Below, in pieces: positions 37,110-46,565 of a stretch of DNA of 64,000 nucleotides; within the stretch, counting starts at the first letter, position 1; each line of letters begins with the position of its first letter. The translations under genes and the position numbers were made by a program. The notes under the pieces were generated by a model. That model worked only from the letters and a program-made list of their open reading frames with translations, did not search any database and was not told the origin of the DNA. Source of the stretch: Dulcicalothrix desertica PCC 7102 (GTDB lineage: Bacteria; Cyanobacteriota; Cyanobacteriia; Cyanobacteriales; Nostocaceae); the NCBI RefSeq assembly GCF_003991905.1, contig NZ_RSCL01000016.1, positions 1-64,000 of the forward strand. Direction: 5' to 3'.

Positions 37110-37994
37110 ATGGGCAAAAACAAGCTAATAGCTTTTGGATGGTATGGTGGTAAATTTAGTCATCTAGATTGGCTGTTACCTCTTTTACCCGAAGCTGTGC
37201 ATTACTGCGAACCATTTGGAGGTTCAGCAGCAATTTTACTCAATCGCAAGCCAGCTCCAGTAGAAACATATAATGATATCGACGGCGAGGTTGTAAATTT
37301 TTTTCGTGTACTGCGCTCTGATAAAGAAAGGTTAATACAGGCAATTGGCTTAACTCCGTTTTCGCGTGAAGAATTTGAAGTCGCGATTTCCCGACTCACT
37401 CCCGATATATCTGACTTTGAACGGGCAAGGCGATTTTTTATTCGGGCAAGGCAGGTAAGAACGGGTTTAGCGCAAACGGCAAGCTCCGGGAGATGGGCAC
37501 ATTGTAAATTAACATCGCGCGCAGGAATGGCAGGCGCCGTTTCTCGGTGGTTAGGAAGCGTGGAAGATTTACCAGAAATTGTGCAGCGACTTTTACGAGT
37601 GCAAATAGAAAATGACACAGCGATTAAAGTAATTCAACGTTACGATTCCGAGGATACATTATTTTATTGTGACCCTCCTTACCCTCACTCTGCAAGGGGA
37701 GACAGTCAAGCATATGCTTTTGAAATGACTGACGAGCAACATCAAGAACTTGCATCCGTATTACACAATGTTAAGGGTAAAGTGGCGGTTTCTGGCTACA
37801 AATGTGATTTAATGGAAAAGCTTTACGGAGATTGGAATGTAATTACGGCGCCTCAAAAAGTTTGTCATTCTACAAAAGGACTGCGAACAGAGGTGTTGTG
37901 GATTAATTACGATATTAATACTCTTTCTCAAAAAACTCCTAAATCCCAAAACGTAGAAACTGAATGTCAACCCCAACAACTATCCTTGATTTAG
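37110..37994 (+). CDS. Dam-like adenine-N6 DNA methyltransferase of an R-M system
   Basis: A 294-residue alpha-class adenine methyltransferase. The SAM-binding region is WYGGKFSHLDWLLPLLPE and CEPFGGSAAILLN near the N-terminus, the catalytic motif is CDPPYPHSARG (DPPY near residue 187), and TKGLRTEVLWINY lies at the end. ATG 37,110 has GGGGTGAAAG before it. It overlaps the restriction enzyme gene by 31 bp. A duplicated, broken copy of the gene and its leader lies at 55,053-55,798. It should protect the host DNA at the enzyme's site; the site itself cannot be read from the sequence. Confidence 0.9.
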   Translation: MGKNKLIAFGWYGGKFSHLDWLLPLLPEAVHYCEPFGGSAAILLNRKPAPVETYNDIDGEVVNFFRVLRSDKERLIQAIGLTPFSREEFEVAISRLTPDISDFERARRFFIRARQVRTGLAQTASSGRWAHCKLTSRAGMAGAVSRWLGSVEDLPEIVQRLLRVQIENDTAIKVIQRYDSEDTLFYCDPPYPHSARGDSQAYAFEMTDEQHQELASVLHNVKGKVAVSGYKCDLMEKLYGDWNVITAPQKVCHSTKGLRTEVLWINYDINTLSQKTPKSQNVETECQPQQLSLI

Positions 37995-39112
37995 CCTTTG
38001 AAAGAGTTATCAATAATTTGAGCCAATCTCTTGTCCAAGATAGTACGATAAGAGCAAATGTAGAATTTGTTTGTCGCAATCCTCAAAACCGAGCAGGTGT
38101 AAGGCTATTATTAGCTTGTTTATTAGCAAAAGTTCATAGACCGAATTTAGATATTCGTAAACCTTATACAGAAATTGGTAGTGACGACTGTTATTCAGGT
38201 CGTACTTATGATGAAGCTTATATAACAAATTTTATTAATAAACACGAACTTCCATGTAACCCAACAACAGCATTTTTAACACCAGCCTTACGTAATCGAA
38301 ATATAGTTTTAACAGTAGATGTTAATTTGGTTGGTAGACCCCCCATTCTCTATAAAACTGTTCTTCAACTACTTGATAATGTTTATTGCGGCAGCGTTTT
38401 AGCATCCGACTTATTAGCGGAGACTATCAGATATCTTCTGATTGTTAGAGATGAGAAGCGGCAAAGAATATCTAGTTTGCTGGCAAATTTACGAACGGTT
38501 GCGGGTGGCATTCCATTCTCTGCGGAAGCAATTCTTAAATTGATTGAGCAACATTTAAGCTGCCCTAATTCTAGCCGTTTACCTGTTTTGGTTGTAGCCG
38601 CTGCTTACCAATCAGCTTCTACTTACTTAGGTCAACGCTGCTTGTCTCTGAAGAGCCATAATGCTGCTGATGAACAAACAGGAGCGCTGGGCGATGTCGA
38701 AATTACCTTACTTAATGAGGAAAATGTCGTTACTGCCTACGAGATGAAAACCAAAAAGGTGACGATAAATGATATTAACCGTGCCTTACAAAAAATTAGA
38801 GATTCATCTCACAGAATTGACAACTATATTTTTATTACAACTGATATAATTGAGCCTGCTGTCCAGCAATACGCTTTCTTAATTTACGAACAAACTGGTG
38901 GGATAGAATTTGTTATTCTTGACTGTATTAGTTTTTTACGTCATTTTCTGCATATTTTTCATCGGTTACGGATGGATTTTCTAGAAGCTTATCAAGAGTT
39001 AGTACTTGCGGAATCTGAAAGTGCTGTAAGTCAAGCGTTAAAAGAGGCTTTTCTCGCACTGCGACAAGTAGCAGAAAGTAATAAAGGCGATGATTCAGAT
39101 GAACTAGTTTAA
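37964..39112 (+). CDS. Type II restriction endonuclease, SacI-like family
   Basis: A 382-residue protein paired with the methylase by a 31-bp overlap. The nuclease core is GDVEITLLNEENVVTAYEMK near residues 242-261: Asp, then Glu-x-Lys, as in PD-(D/E)XK enzymes, and the whole layout with a helical N-terminus and RVxGxxVSWxG-like strand resembles SacI-type enzymes. The C-terminal FLRHFLHIFHRLRMDFLEA is helical. Assignment to the SacI family is from memory of the motif layout; the recognition site is unknown. A working pair would make element B hard to lose except by regulated excision. Confidence 0.75.
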   Translation: MSTPTTILDLAFERVINNLSQSLVQDSTIRANVEFVCRNPQNRAGVRLLLACLLAKVHRPNLDIRKPYTEIGSDDCYSGRTYDEAYITNFINKHELPCNPTTAFLTPALRNRNIVLTVDVNLVGRPPILYKTVLQLLDNVYCGSVLASDLLAETIRYLLIVRDEKRQRISSLLANLRTVAGGIPFSAEAILKLIEQHLSCPNSSRLPVLVVAAAYQSASTYLGQRCLSLKSHNAADEQTGALGDVEITLLNEENVVTAYEMKTKKVTINDINRALQKIRDSSHRIDNYIFITTDIIEPAVQQYAFLIYEQTGGIEFVILDCISFLRHFLHIFHRLRMDFLEAYQELVLAESESAVSQALKEAFLALRQVAESNKGDDSDELV

Positions 39113-39174
39113 TTGATTTTAAAGAGTCAGGCGAATTATGGCATAAAAGTTTTGAGGAATTCGAGCTACTAATT

Positions 39175-39196
39175 ACACCATTATTAATAATGGTGT
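39175..39196. terminator. 22-bp perfect palindrome after the restriction gene
   Basis: ACACCATTATT followed by AATAATGGTGT, 63 bp after the restriction enzyme stop. It is AT-rich in the centre and no T-run follows, so a terminator role is only possible. Confidence 0.4.
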
Positions 39197-39335
39197 CAAG
39201 GGTGTATTCTGGGAATAATGTATTTTTTGTCACTGTTTTGGGAACTTTTAATCTATATAATTCCCAATTTTTTCATTTTATTCTCAGTTAATGGTGCTAC
39301 CGAAGCCACTGAAAATTATCTGTAAACAAGCACAA

Positions 39336-39377
39336 TGTGATTCAGATCACATCAGCGTATCATAAAGCAAATATAAA
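39336..39377 (+). promoter_or_regulatory. CRP-type site and promoter of the GTPase/kinase operon
   Basis: TGTGATTCAGATCACA at 39,336-39,351 fits the cAMP-receptor-protein consensus TGTGA-N6-TCACA perfectly. TATAAA at 39,372-39,377 would set the start near 39,384, placing the site centre at about -41, the classical class II activator position. Heterocystous cyanobacteria have CRP homologues that respond to cAMP. No good -35 hexamer is present, as expected of an activator-dependent promoter. Confidence 0.7.
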
Positions 39378-39498
39378 ATACTTAGTAACATAAAAAACAT
39401 TTAGCATACAGAATAAGAATCACTCTATCTTCAGGGTAGGGATTTTTGTAATGGGCGCCAAGTGGAATGGTGAAATTTTGTTAGGGGGCACATAAAAA

Positions 39499-39597
39499 AT
39501 GGTTGATAGAAATATTTGTACAGTAGCCGAAATCGATTTGGCTCTTTTAACTCAAAAACTGTACCAGTATTTTAGCTGCATAGTAGGGGAGGGATGA
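39499..39597 (+). CDS. 32-residue leader peptide or small operon protein
   Basis: ATG to TGA, with TTAGGGGG as a good ribosome site 10 nt upstream. The peptide has ICTVAEIDLALLTQKLYQYF in its centre. Its stop ends 1 nt before the GTG start of the first GTPase, so the two are likely translationally coupled. It may be a real small subunit or only a coupling leader. Confidence 0.5.
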   Translation: MVDRNICTVAEIDLALLTQKLYQYFSCIVGEG

Positions 39598-39598
39598 T

Positions 39599-40348
39599 GT
39601 GGGAGTCATTTATATAGGTGACCGCAGCGTTGGAAAAACTCACTTAGCAATGGAGCTAACTAACCCTAAAAATGAATATGTAAAAGTAGTAAAAGTATCT
39701 GATCAAGATTACGAAGCTTTGAAAGTCGGTTTGCTGGACGAGAATTGTAGCGCAAGACCTACAAATACTACTTACCAACGTGACTTGAATATTCAAGTAC
39801 GACTTCCTGCAGGTAATAAGCAAGTAATAGTTGACTGGATAGATTCACCAGGGGAGGTTTGGAGACAAAGTTGGCAAAGCCAGAACCAAAATGAATGGAG
39901 CAAGTTTTTGGATACGATACGCCAAAGTGAAGGCATTTTGCTGATTCTACCACCGCATCGAGGTTTAAACTTTATGCCTGGTGTGGATGTAGAGCAATTT
40001 CTTAGCCAACAGCAGTGGTGTAATCGTTTTGAACGGTGGGTGGAATTTTTTTGCCATGATTGTCCAAAGGCAAGGCACATTCTGATTTGTTTAAATAAAG
40101 CTGACTTGTTTTGCGATTTGCAGCGAGAGGCATTCCAGCTTGCCTATCATCTAGGTGGCGCCCAAATGAATTGGCAGCAGCGTCATAACTATGTTTCACA
40201 GCGATACTTTAGACCAATTCATCCGCAGTTAGAACAAATAAACAAAAATATATTAGGTTTATCGGTTCGCTGCTTTATCACTAGTATCTATAATCGTTCT
40301 TTATTGGAATTACCTTGGATATATTTAGCCAGCTTTTTGGCTAAGTAA
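39599..40348 (+). CDS. Small GTPase of conflict/signalling operon, 1
   Basis: A 249-residue GTPase with all main motifs: G1 GDRSVGKT (residues 6-13), G3 DSPGE near 82, and G4 NKAD near 166. It has no membrane helix. The start is GTG with GGGGAGGGA just upstream, inside the end of the small frame. It is the first of three tandem GTPase-like genes. The NKAD makes guanine specificity likely. Related tandem GTPases next to vWA and kinase genes have been described in bacterial NTP-dependent conflict systems; direct identity with any named family is not shown here. Confidence 0.8.
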   Translation: MGVIYIGDRSVGKTHLAMELTNPKNEYVKVVKVSDQDYEALKVGLLDENCSARPTNTTYQRDLNIQVRLPAGNKQVIVDWIDSPGEVWRQSWQSQNQNEWSKFLDTIRQSEGILLILPPHRGLNFMPGVDVEQFLSQQQWCNRFERWVEFFCHDCPKARHILICLNKADLFCDLQREAFQLAYHLGGAQMNWQQRHNYVSQRYFRPIHPQLEQINKNILGLSVRCFITSIYNRSLLELPWIYLASFLAK

Positions 40349-40405
40349 AAGAAGGGCAAATCAATATAAAGAAGTATTTTTAATAAAATCAATACAAAAA
40401 ATAAT

Positions 40406-41230
40406 ATGGGGAATATTCGTGTAATCGGTCCACGAGGGTCAGGTAAAACTACTTATTTAGCAGCCTTAGCTTATCAACCAGTACAATCAGGCGGCAGGAC
40501 TAAGAATTTTAAGGTACAGGCAATTAATGAAGATACAAGAAAATTGGCTGAGAAGGCAGAAAATATTATTCTTGAAGGAGAATCTTTAGAACCTACAGGA
40601 GTTTTAGTTAAAACTATTGATGATGTACCTGTTTATTCTTTCAATATTCAAATTCAAACATTATTTAATAGAAAAAAAAATATTAACCTGGTAGTGAGAG
40701 ATTATCCAGGTGAAATTTTTGATGAATTAGAACTAGGTTTAACAAGTCAAATTCAAACAGAATTTATTGATGAGTGTTTAACGAAGGATGTAGTTGGCTG
40801 CTTGATTTTGCTAACCGAATGGAAGAAAGGAGCAGACAAGCATTATAGCCGAGTGCTACAACGCTTTATTGAGTTAATGGATATCCAAGGGAGAATAAAT
40901 GATTTACGTTTGGCTGTAACAATGAGTAAGTGTGAGCGTGGAGAACTTTGGCCTGGTCGCTTAGAACCGGAGATTGATTTATTTAGCGCGCGCTTACCAA
41001 AAACTACAGCCATTTTAAAAGAGAAAATTCCGCCTCAGAATTTAAACTTTTATGCTGTATCAACCTTTGGTGTTCTTGGTCGCAATAATCCCCGACCCAA
41101 CCGGGTTGAAGAATTAGGAGGTAGCGGCAGAAATTCAGTTTTGCGAGAAGCACATCGCTGGCAACCTTACAACTTAATAACACCTCTTTACTGGCTGAGT
41201 ACGGGTAGGAGGATGAGAAATGATACGTGA
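40406..41230 (+). CDS. GTPase-like P-loop NTPase of conflict/signalling operon, 2
   Basis: A 274-residue P-loop protein with G1 GPRGSGKTTYLAAL at the N-terminus, G3 RDYPGEIF near 98 and a G4-like SKCE near 174. After the core come FYAVSTFGVLGRN and LITPLYWLSTGRR, a conserved tail shared with GTPase 3. The gene overlaps GTPase 3 by 11 bp. The two are paralogues and may form heterodimers. The changed G4 leaves base specificity open. Confidence 0.8.
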   Translation: MGNIRVIGPRGSGKTTYLAALAYQPVQSGGRTKNFKVQAINEDTRKLAEKAENIILEGESLEPTGVLVKTIDDVPVYSFNIQIQTLFNRKKNINLVVRDYPGEIFDELELGLTSQIQTEFIDECLTKDVVGCLILLTEWKKGADKHYSRVLQRFIELMDIQGRINDLRLAVTMSKCERGELWPGRLEPEIDLFSARLPKTTAILKEKIPPQNLNFYAVSTFGVLGRNNPRPNRVEELGGSGRNSVLREAHRWQPYNLITPLYWLSTGRRMRNDT

Positions 41231-42125
41231 TTTGTTCAAGAAAATTTCTCCGGAATCACTGCAAAGTAACGCAGTACTAAGGGTTATTGGCGACCGTTCT
41301 TCTGGTAAAACAACTTATATGGCATCTTTGGCGCGCTGGCCTAATGCTGACCCTTCAAGTCCTGTGCAGTCTGTTATCTCTATTAATGAAGCTGGGGAAG
41401 AATTAATAACCAAAGCTCAAAATTTATTAGAGCAAGGCTTAACTCTCGAACCAAGTAATCTTGATACTGATGTATTGCAGATGAAGGACTACAGTCTCAG
41501 AATTACCTTAAAAGCACAGTTTTCTTGGAAGAATCCCAAAGCTACAATCGGTTCCCAATTGGTAAACCTCAATATTAGTTCTAAAGACTACGCGGGAGAG
41601 TTTTTCACTGACTTGCTTTATCAAACAGGAAGCTCACAACTCAGTGATTACTTAGATGACTGTTTGCAAGCAACGGGAATTATGTTTTTAATTGATGGTA
41701 ACAGTCATCGGAAAGATTTAGAGTATGCTGCGGGTTTGGACAAGTTGTTAACAGCGTTAGACCGTGCAGATATTAACGCCCTTACGCGGAAAATATCGTT
41801 AGTTTTAACTAAATGTGAGCAATCAAGCTTGTGGGTAAATTGTCACAAACCAGCATTTCTTGCTGAAGCTCGTTTTCCTCAAGTTTACAGAAAGTTACAA
41901 ACATGGCAGCAAACGGGCGCCGGAAGCGTGGATTATTTTACGACTTCAGCTTTCGGAATGTTGGGAAATAAATATCCAGAGCCAAATATGAATTTACTAA
42001 GTCGCGGTCGGGACGGGGTTGCCGCAATCATCAAAGACCCCAGACGCTGGCGCCCATTTGGCTTAGTGGCGCCGATATATTGGCTTTGTACAGGTGAGCG
42101 TCATAAGGAATTAGATAAGGGTTAA
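41220..42125 (+). CDS. GTPase-like P-loop NTPase of conflict/signalling operon, 3
   Basis: A 301-residue paralogue of GTPase 2, with G1 GDRSSGKTTYMASL near 23-36, G3 KDYAGEFF near 122 (Ala replaces Pro), G4-like TKCE near 197 and the shared tail (TSAFGMLGNK, APIYWLCTGER). Only 4 bp separate it from the next gene, so it is probably stoichiometrically linked with it. Confidence 0.8.
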   Translation: MIRDLFKKISPESLQSNAVLRVIGDRSSGKTTYMASLARWPNADPSSPVQSVISINEAGEELITKAQNLLEQGLTLEPSNLDTDVLQMKDYSLRITLKAQFSWKNPKATIGSQLVNLNISSKDYAGEFFTDLLYQTGSSQLSDYLDDCLQATGIMFLIDGNSHRKDLEYAAGLDKLLTALDRADINALTRKISLVLTKCEQSSLWVNCHKPAFLAEARFPQVYRKLQTWQQTGAGSVDYFTTSAFGMLGNKYPEPNMNLLSRGRDGVAAIIKDPRRWRPFGLVAPIYWLCTGERHKELDKG

Positions 42126-42129
42126 ACAA

Positions 42130-44199
42130 ATGGAAGCAAATAATACTATTGAAATTCACGAGTTTAGTACTGGCATTCGCGCGGAAGAAACTGCGGATGG
42201 TGGGTGGGTGTCGCAAGGCTTTACCGGGCAGTACATGAATATGACTTTGGATAAACTTCCGTCTGCCGTCGAAAATTCTATTCATGAAAAGGAATTTGAA
42301 GTAACCGAAGGTGCTTCCAGCGACAAACCAGCAATTATTGGTCGTGTAGTAGGGAGTGATGAGGATACATGGTCTGTCGTCGCTGTAGTTACGCGCGGGC
42401 AAGATAACGTCTCACGAAGTTTTTCTGTATATCGTTACTTTCTTTGCAAGGGGGAGAATATCGAGAAAATTTTAGCTTGGTTAGATAGTCGGGGGATACC
42501 AACTTTTAACCCTTTTGACTCAAAATTTACTAGACAACCTTATCCATGTCCTGAAGATTGTCCTGAATATACTCCAGAAAGCTCAAAAGTTCCGAATATA
42601 AATTTTAAAGATTCAGAACCAACGCTATTAGAACCAGAGAAATGCAACGATTTTAAGATACTTAATTTTTTAGCGGCTAAAAAGTCGGAAGAGAACAAGC
42701 AACCTGTTTCTTGGGCATATAACGTAGAAGCGCTGGAAAAACCCAGAAAATTTCAGTTAATTCAACCAGCAAGTCAACGTGCCCACAACATTTTAGACAG
42801 AGCAATTAAAAACATAGCACATTCCTTGGCGCCAGTTATTATGGATGAAGAAGCTATCAAGTCTGCTATTAGAGGTTTAATTAATAGTTCCCAAGTCAAA
42901 CCCGAAGCAGTGGAAAAAATTGCTGAAGCTATACAAAATGAACAAATTACAGAAAAATACTGGCACAGTTTGTTTGATGCACAGGGAGCAAAAATAGCAA
43001 TCAGCCAAAAAATTTATAGCCCGCAGATGGTACGGTTAATTACCTTAAGAGCGATGGTAATACCTGAAACGCTACCAGAATTTATGGATTGGTTGAATTT
43101 TAAGGGTAATAAAAGTAAACTCGACGATAATCAAACTATTTCTTTAGACTTTCAAAAAGCTATTCAAGGAAAATTTCCTACAGACGGACTTACAAAAGGA
43201 ATCAAGCTTCTACTTCTTGAATTATTGAATAACAAAATTACACCTGAATCTATATATTTGCTATTAATGATAAAAGGTAGTGCTTGGCATTCTTGCTGTA
43301 AAGAATTTACTAATGATGTTTTTGATGATTTACAACTAATTGCCAAACATGTTAAGCCCATATCTGTAGATTTTAAATGTCAAGCAGAAACATGGAATAG
43401 TTTAACTTATAATTGGAGTTCAATTAAATCTAATTATTTTTCTTGTTCTCAATATAAACCTTTAGCTCAGTTGTTTGAGCAGTTAAAAGACTATCGACTA
43501 TCTGCTTATTTTTATCAAGTTAGTACCGGGGAAGTGCCCAAATATATCTTTAAAAAAATATCTAAAGCTCATCAACGCAAAATTGAAGAGGAACTAGGAT
43601 TAGAGCTATATTGCAAATTAGCTTTGACAGAAAAAATTTATAATTATGCTGCAAATCAAGAAGTGCCAATTCAATATCTTATTTTTTTGTTAGCATTATT
43701 CGTATTATTTACTGCTAGTAAAGTATTTTCTGAACCTAAAACCAGGGTTGAATTAGCCGATTTAAGCACAGAAAAAAATCAATCAGTACCCAGTCCCACG
43801 ACTCATAAAACAAAGCTGTGCAACACTAAAAATTTGCCAACTCTCACAAAAGATGAAATAAATAATGCTAACAATAAATTTAATGAAACTCGTGAATCGA
43901 TTGAAAAAATTGTTGATAATTTTCAAAAAAATTCTCTATATAATAATTTAAATGAGGAAGAAATAGCAAAAAAGATTTTACATGCTTTAGGATGTAAAAA
44001 TTTAAATACCGATACCGAAGATTTTAAAGCAATAATTCAAAATAAATCGTTAAAAGTTAGCGCAGCACAACAATCTGAATTAGTTAAAGTTATTTATCAG
44101 TTTCAAGATAAAAACAAACAAAAAGTTGATAAAGCTGATGGAATTATATATATGGATGGTAAGACGTACAAAGAATTAGAGAAACAAGCTCAATTATAA
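42130..44199 (+). CDS. GTPase-operon large protein with central membrane segment
   Basis: A 689-residue protein. The N-terminal 130 residues are a compact domain (EIHEFSTGIR, GGWVSQGFTGQYMN, SSDKPAIIGRVVGSD, WSVVAVVTRG, FSVYRYFL) that is clearly a conserved unit. A helical middle follows (about 190-510), then one membrane segment near 513-532 (YLIFLLALFVLFTASKVF), and a hydrophilic, possibly periplasmic, tail of about 150 residues. It directly follows the GTPases and is likely their membrane partner or regulator. A comparison with GTPase-associated proteins of conflict systems is reasonable but unproven. Confidence 0.65.
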   Translation: MEANNTIEIHEFSTGIRAEETADGGWVSQGFTGQYMNMTLDKLPSAVENSIHEKEFEVTEGASSDKPAIIGRVVGSDEDTWSVVAVVTRGQDNVSRSFSVYRYFLCKGENIEKILAWLDSRGIPTFNPFDSKFTRQPYPCPEDCPEYTPESSKVPNINFKDSEPTLLEPEKCNDFKILNFLAAKKSEENKQPVSWAYNVEALEKPRKFQLIQPASQRAHNILDRAIKNIAHSLAPVIMDEEAIKSAIRGLINSSQVKPEAVEKIAEAIQNEQITEKYWHSLFDAQGAKIAISQKIYSPQMVRLITLRAMVIPETLPEFMDWLNFKGNKSKLDDNQTISLDFQKAIQGKFPTDGLTKGIKLLLLELLNNKITPESIYLLLMIKGSAWHSCCKEFTNDVFDDLQLIAKHVKPISVDFKCQAETWNSLTYNWSSIKSNYFSCSQYKPLAQLFEQLKDYRLSAYFYQVSTGEVPKYIFKKISKAHQRKIEEELGLELYCKLALTEKIYNYAANQEVPIQYLIFLLALFVLFTASKVFSEPKTRVELADLSTEKNQSVPSPTTHKTKLCNTKNLPTLTKDEINNANNKFNETRESIEKIVDNFQKNSLYNNLNEEEIAKKILHALGCKNLNTDTEDFKAIIQNKSLKVSAAQQSELVKVIYQFQDKNKQKVDKADGIIYMDGKTYKELEKQAQL

Positions 44200-44255
44200 T
44201 TGAATAATAAATTAAGACAACCCAAAGAAACAAAAAAAGTTAACGTTGAGAAAAA

Positions 44256-45335
44256 ATGAGAATATATCTTTACATCATAACTGGAATTACATCAGCACTA
44301 CTTGGTTGGAATCTGGGTCAGTATTTCTTGACTGACTTAGGTTTACTAAAACCTTTTCCCGAAATTATTCTATTTCCTTGTGTTGCTGCTTTATTAGCAA
44401 TTGGGATGGTTATGAATGAAATATTTATTAGCAATCCGACTCGACCTAAACTCTGTTTGAGAATTGCTAAAACTCCTTTATTAATTGCGCTCGCTTTAGG
44501 GATTTTGGCGGGTTTGATAGCTGGGATAATTTCACAAGTTTTATTTTTACCCTCAATTCGTGTTCCGACTCCATTTGTTAGAACCATTGGCTGGCTTTTA
44601 ATTGGTTCTTCTGTTGGAATTGCAGAGGGTTTAAGTTGGCGGTGGCATAGTATGGAAGCTGGTGACGTTGCACGGTTTCAACAACGGTTAATTATCAGTG
44701 TTACTGGCGCCAGTATGGCAAGTTTAGTTGCAGCTATATTATTTGAGTCTATTCGTCAAGGTTTTGGTAGGATGCCACCTGAATTTAGAAGCCTTGAAGA
44801 CCCTTTAGGATTCTCAATTTTAGGTTTGTTGCTAGGCTTGATTTTTAGCATTACTAATTCGCCCAGTTATTTAGGCGCCTTGAGAGCAGGTGGTGGTTTT
44901 GAATATACAGGAATAAACTATGAGGAGATTGACCCAAATACTCCTAGCAGAAATCCTCCGCATATTGATAGGAGAGTACTTCAATTTGTTAGCGACAGCA
45001 GAGCTAGTAAAATTGAGGAAGGTCTGTCAATTAAATTACCCGGTACTGGTAAGGTGAGAATTGGTTCTACTTTTAAGCAATGTCAGATTTATATCCCTGA
45101 TATACCTCCCCATGTTGGTAATTTAATTTTAAACAGGCGCCAAGCGCTACTCGAAGTAAATCCTAAATTTCTAAATACTATTGAAGTGAATGGGGAACGT
45201 TTAACTGCTACCAATAAAAAATTTTTAAAACACAACGATATATTGACATTTTTCTCTATTAATGGGAACGGAAAAAATGAAACGAATATTTATCGATTTG
45301 TCTACTATAATCGCTTCCTTGACCCGCAAGGTTAG
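44256..45335 (+). CDS. Polytopic membrane protein with C-terminal FHA-like domain
   Basis: A 359-residue protein. About five membrane helices fill residues 1-190 (ITGITSALLGWNLGQYF, IILFPCVAALLAIGMVM, PLLIALALGILAGLIAG and others). The C-terminal part (about 250-350) has the beta pattern of an FHA domain (SIKLPGTGKVRIGSTFKQCQ, VNGERLTATNKKFLKHNDIL), although the central RSHA-type phosphothreonine residues are replaced by PPHVGN. It may dock other operon proteins at the membrane. It overlaps the next gene. Confidence 0.65.
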   Translation: MRIYLYIITGITSALLGWNLGQYFLTDLGLLKPFPEIILFPCVAALLAIGMVMNEIFISNPTRPKLCLRIAKTPLLIALALGILAGLIAGIISQVLFLPSIRVPTPFVRTIGWLLIGSSVGIAEGLSWRWHSMEAGDVARFQQRLIISVTGASMASLVAAILFESIRQGFGRMPPEFRSLEDPLGFSILGLLLGLIFSITNSPSYLGALRAGGGFEYTGINYEEIDPNTPSRNPPHIDRRVLQFVSDSRASKIEEGLSIKLPGTGKVRIGSTFKQCQIYIPDIPPHVGNLILNRRQALLEVNPKFLNTIEVNGERLTATNKKFLKHNDILTFFSINGNGKNETNIYRFVYYNRFLDPQG

Positions 45336-46557
45336 TTTGTCTATGCTTATGGTAGCCGCTGTTACTTTCCCAGGACAAGCACAAGTAGCGGAAATTGTTG
45401 GTAATCCCACTGTCAATGATGACCGTGTAACAGTTCGGGTTAAAGTCAAAGATGCTGAAGAAAAACCTGTTATGGGTCTACAGGATACGAATTTTAAATT
45501 GTCAGTAGACAGTAAAGAAGTCCAATTTAAAAACAAAGACTGGAAAAGCCCGGAGGAAAGTACACCCCCACCAGCTTGGATTATTGTACTACTAGATTTT
45601 AGTGGCAGTATGGATAAACCAGATAGTCGGGGTACGAAAAAAATTGAGGGAGCTATTAAAGCAATTCGCCATTTCACAAACATGTTAAAAGAACGTGGAG
45701 AAAATACACAAATAGCTCTTGTTCCTTTTGGCGAACCAGGCACTACATGTCAAGGAAACCCTGTTAATGAAGAAACTATTGATAAATTCTTTCCAGCGAA
45801 TGATTTTAAATTACAAAACAATCTTGATTATTTAGCTAGTTTAACTCCTTGTGCTTCTACAAACCTCTATAACCCTTTGCAAAAAACAGTTAGGTTTTTG
45901 GCTAATACCAAAGACCCTCGTTTTTATATACCTGAAGATTCCTCACAACCCAAACCAAGACTTTCAATTATTTTGCTGTCTGATGGTTATCACAATGCAT
46001 CAAATGAAGAACAGGATTTTCAAGAGTTGACTAATCTATTAAAAAGAAACAGTCATATTATTGTACATACCTTGGGGTATGGTTTGACACCAAGGCAGCT
46101 AGGTATAAAATATGGCATTGGGAGAGCAGTTACTCGTCGTGATATTGGTACAGGTAGAGGTAAAGTCCCAGAAGCAGAATTTGTAGATAAACAAAGATTA
46201 GCAGAAATTGCCAAATTAACTGGTGGGATAGCCGAGTTTTCTGGAGATTCAGAAGCGATAGCCGAAAATTTGCAGCTATTTCTCAATGCTTTGTTGGGAG
46301 AGTATGAAATTACCTACACTCAACCCGATGCAGAACGCGGCGCCAAGCACAAAGTAAAAGTTACGGTTACTTATAAAGATGGTCAGCAGATAGAGTCTTT
46401 ACCTAAAGGTTACACAATTACCGTTTTTGGCAGGTCGTTTCCTCTATCTATACGACTTGGCATATTAATCTGCACATTGCTTCTGCTGTCACTAGGTGGT
46501 GTGGCGCCATTTTACTTTTGGGGGAAACATCTAAAAAACCAAGCTTTAGGAGATTAA
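45277..46557 (+). CDS. Membrane-anchored vWA-domain protein
   Basis: A 426-residue protein with a signal sequence (to about GQAQ), a short beta domain (ERVTVRV-like DDRVTVRVKVKDA) and a vWA domain at about 95-330 with the MIDAS motif LLDFSGSMD. The end has one membrane helix near 400 (IRLGILICTLLLLSLGGV). The vWA domain should lie in the periplasm. The ATG at 45,277 is preferred to 45,262; both start inside the previous gene. The vWA metal site is intact, so it can bind ligands or partner proteins. Confidence 0.8.
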   Translation: MKRIFIDLSTIIASLTRKVSLSMLMVAAVTFPGQAQVAEIVGNPTVNDDRVTVRVKVKDAEEKPVMGLQDTNFKLSVDSKEVQFKNKDWKSPEESTPPPAWIIVLLDFSGSMDKPDSRGTKKIEGAIKAIRHFTNMLKERGENTQIALVPFGEPGTTCQGNPVNEETIDKFFPANDFKLQNNLDYLASLTPCASTNLYNPLQKTVRFLANTKDPRFYIPEDSSQPKPRLSIILLSDGYHNASNEEQDFQELTNLLKRNSHIIVHTLGYGLTPRQLGIKYGIGRAVTRRDIGTGRGKVPEAEFVDKQRLAEIAKLTGGIAEFSGDSEAIAENLQLFLNALLGEYEITYTQPDAERGAKHKVKVTVTYKDGQQIESLPKGYTITVFGRSFPLSIRLGILICTLLLLSLGGVAPFYFWGKHLKNQALGD

Positions 46558-46565
46558 TTACAGCA

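Larger units (their letters stand above)
39113..39498. other. Regulatory region upstream of the GTPase/kinase operon
   Basis: It contains a perfect palindrome (39,175-39,196), a CRP-type site (39,336-39,351) and a -10-like TATAAA (39,372-39,377). No other gene is seen before the small frame at 39,499. Confidence 0.6.
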
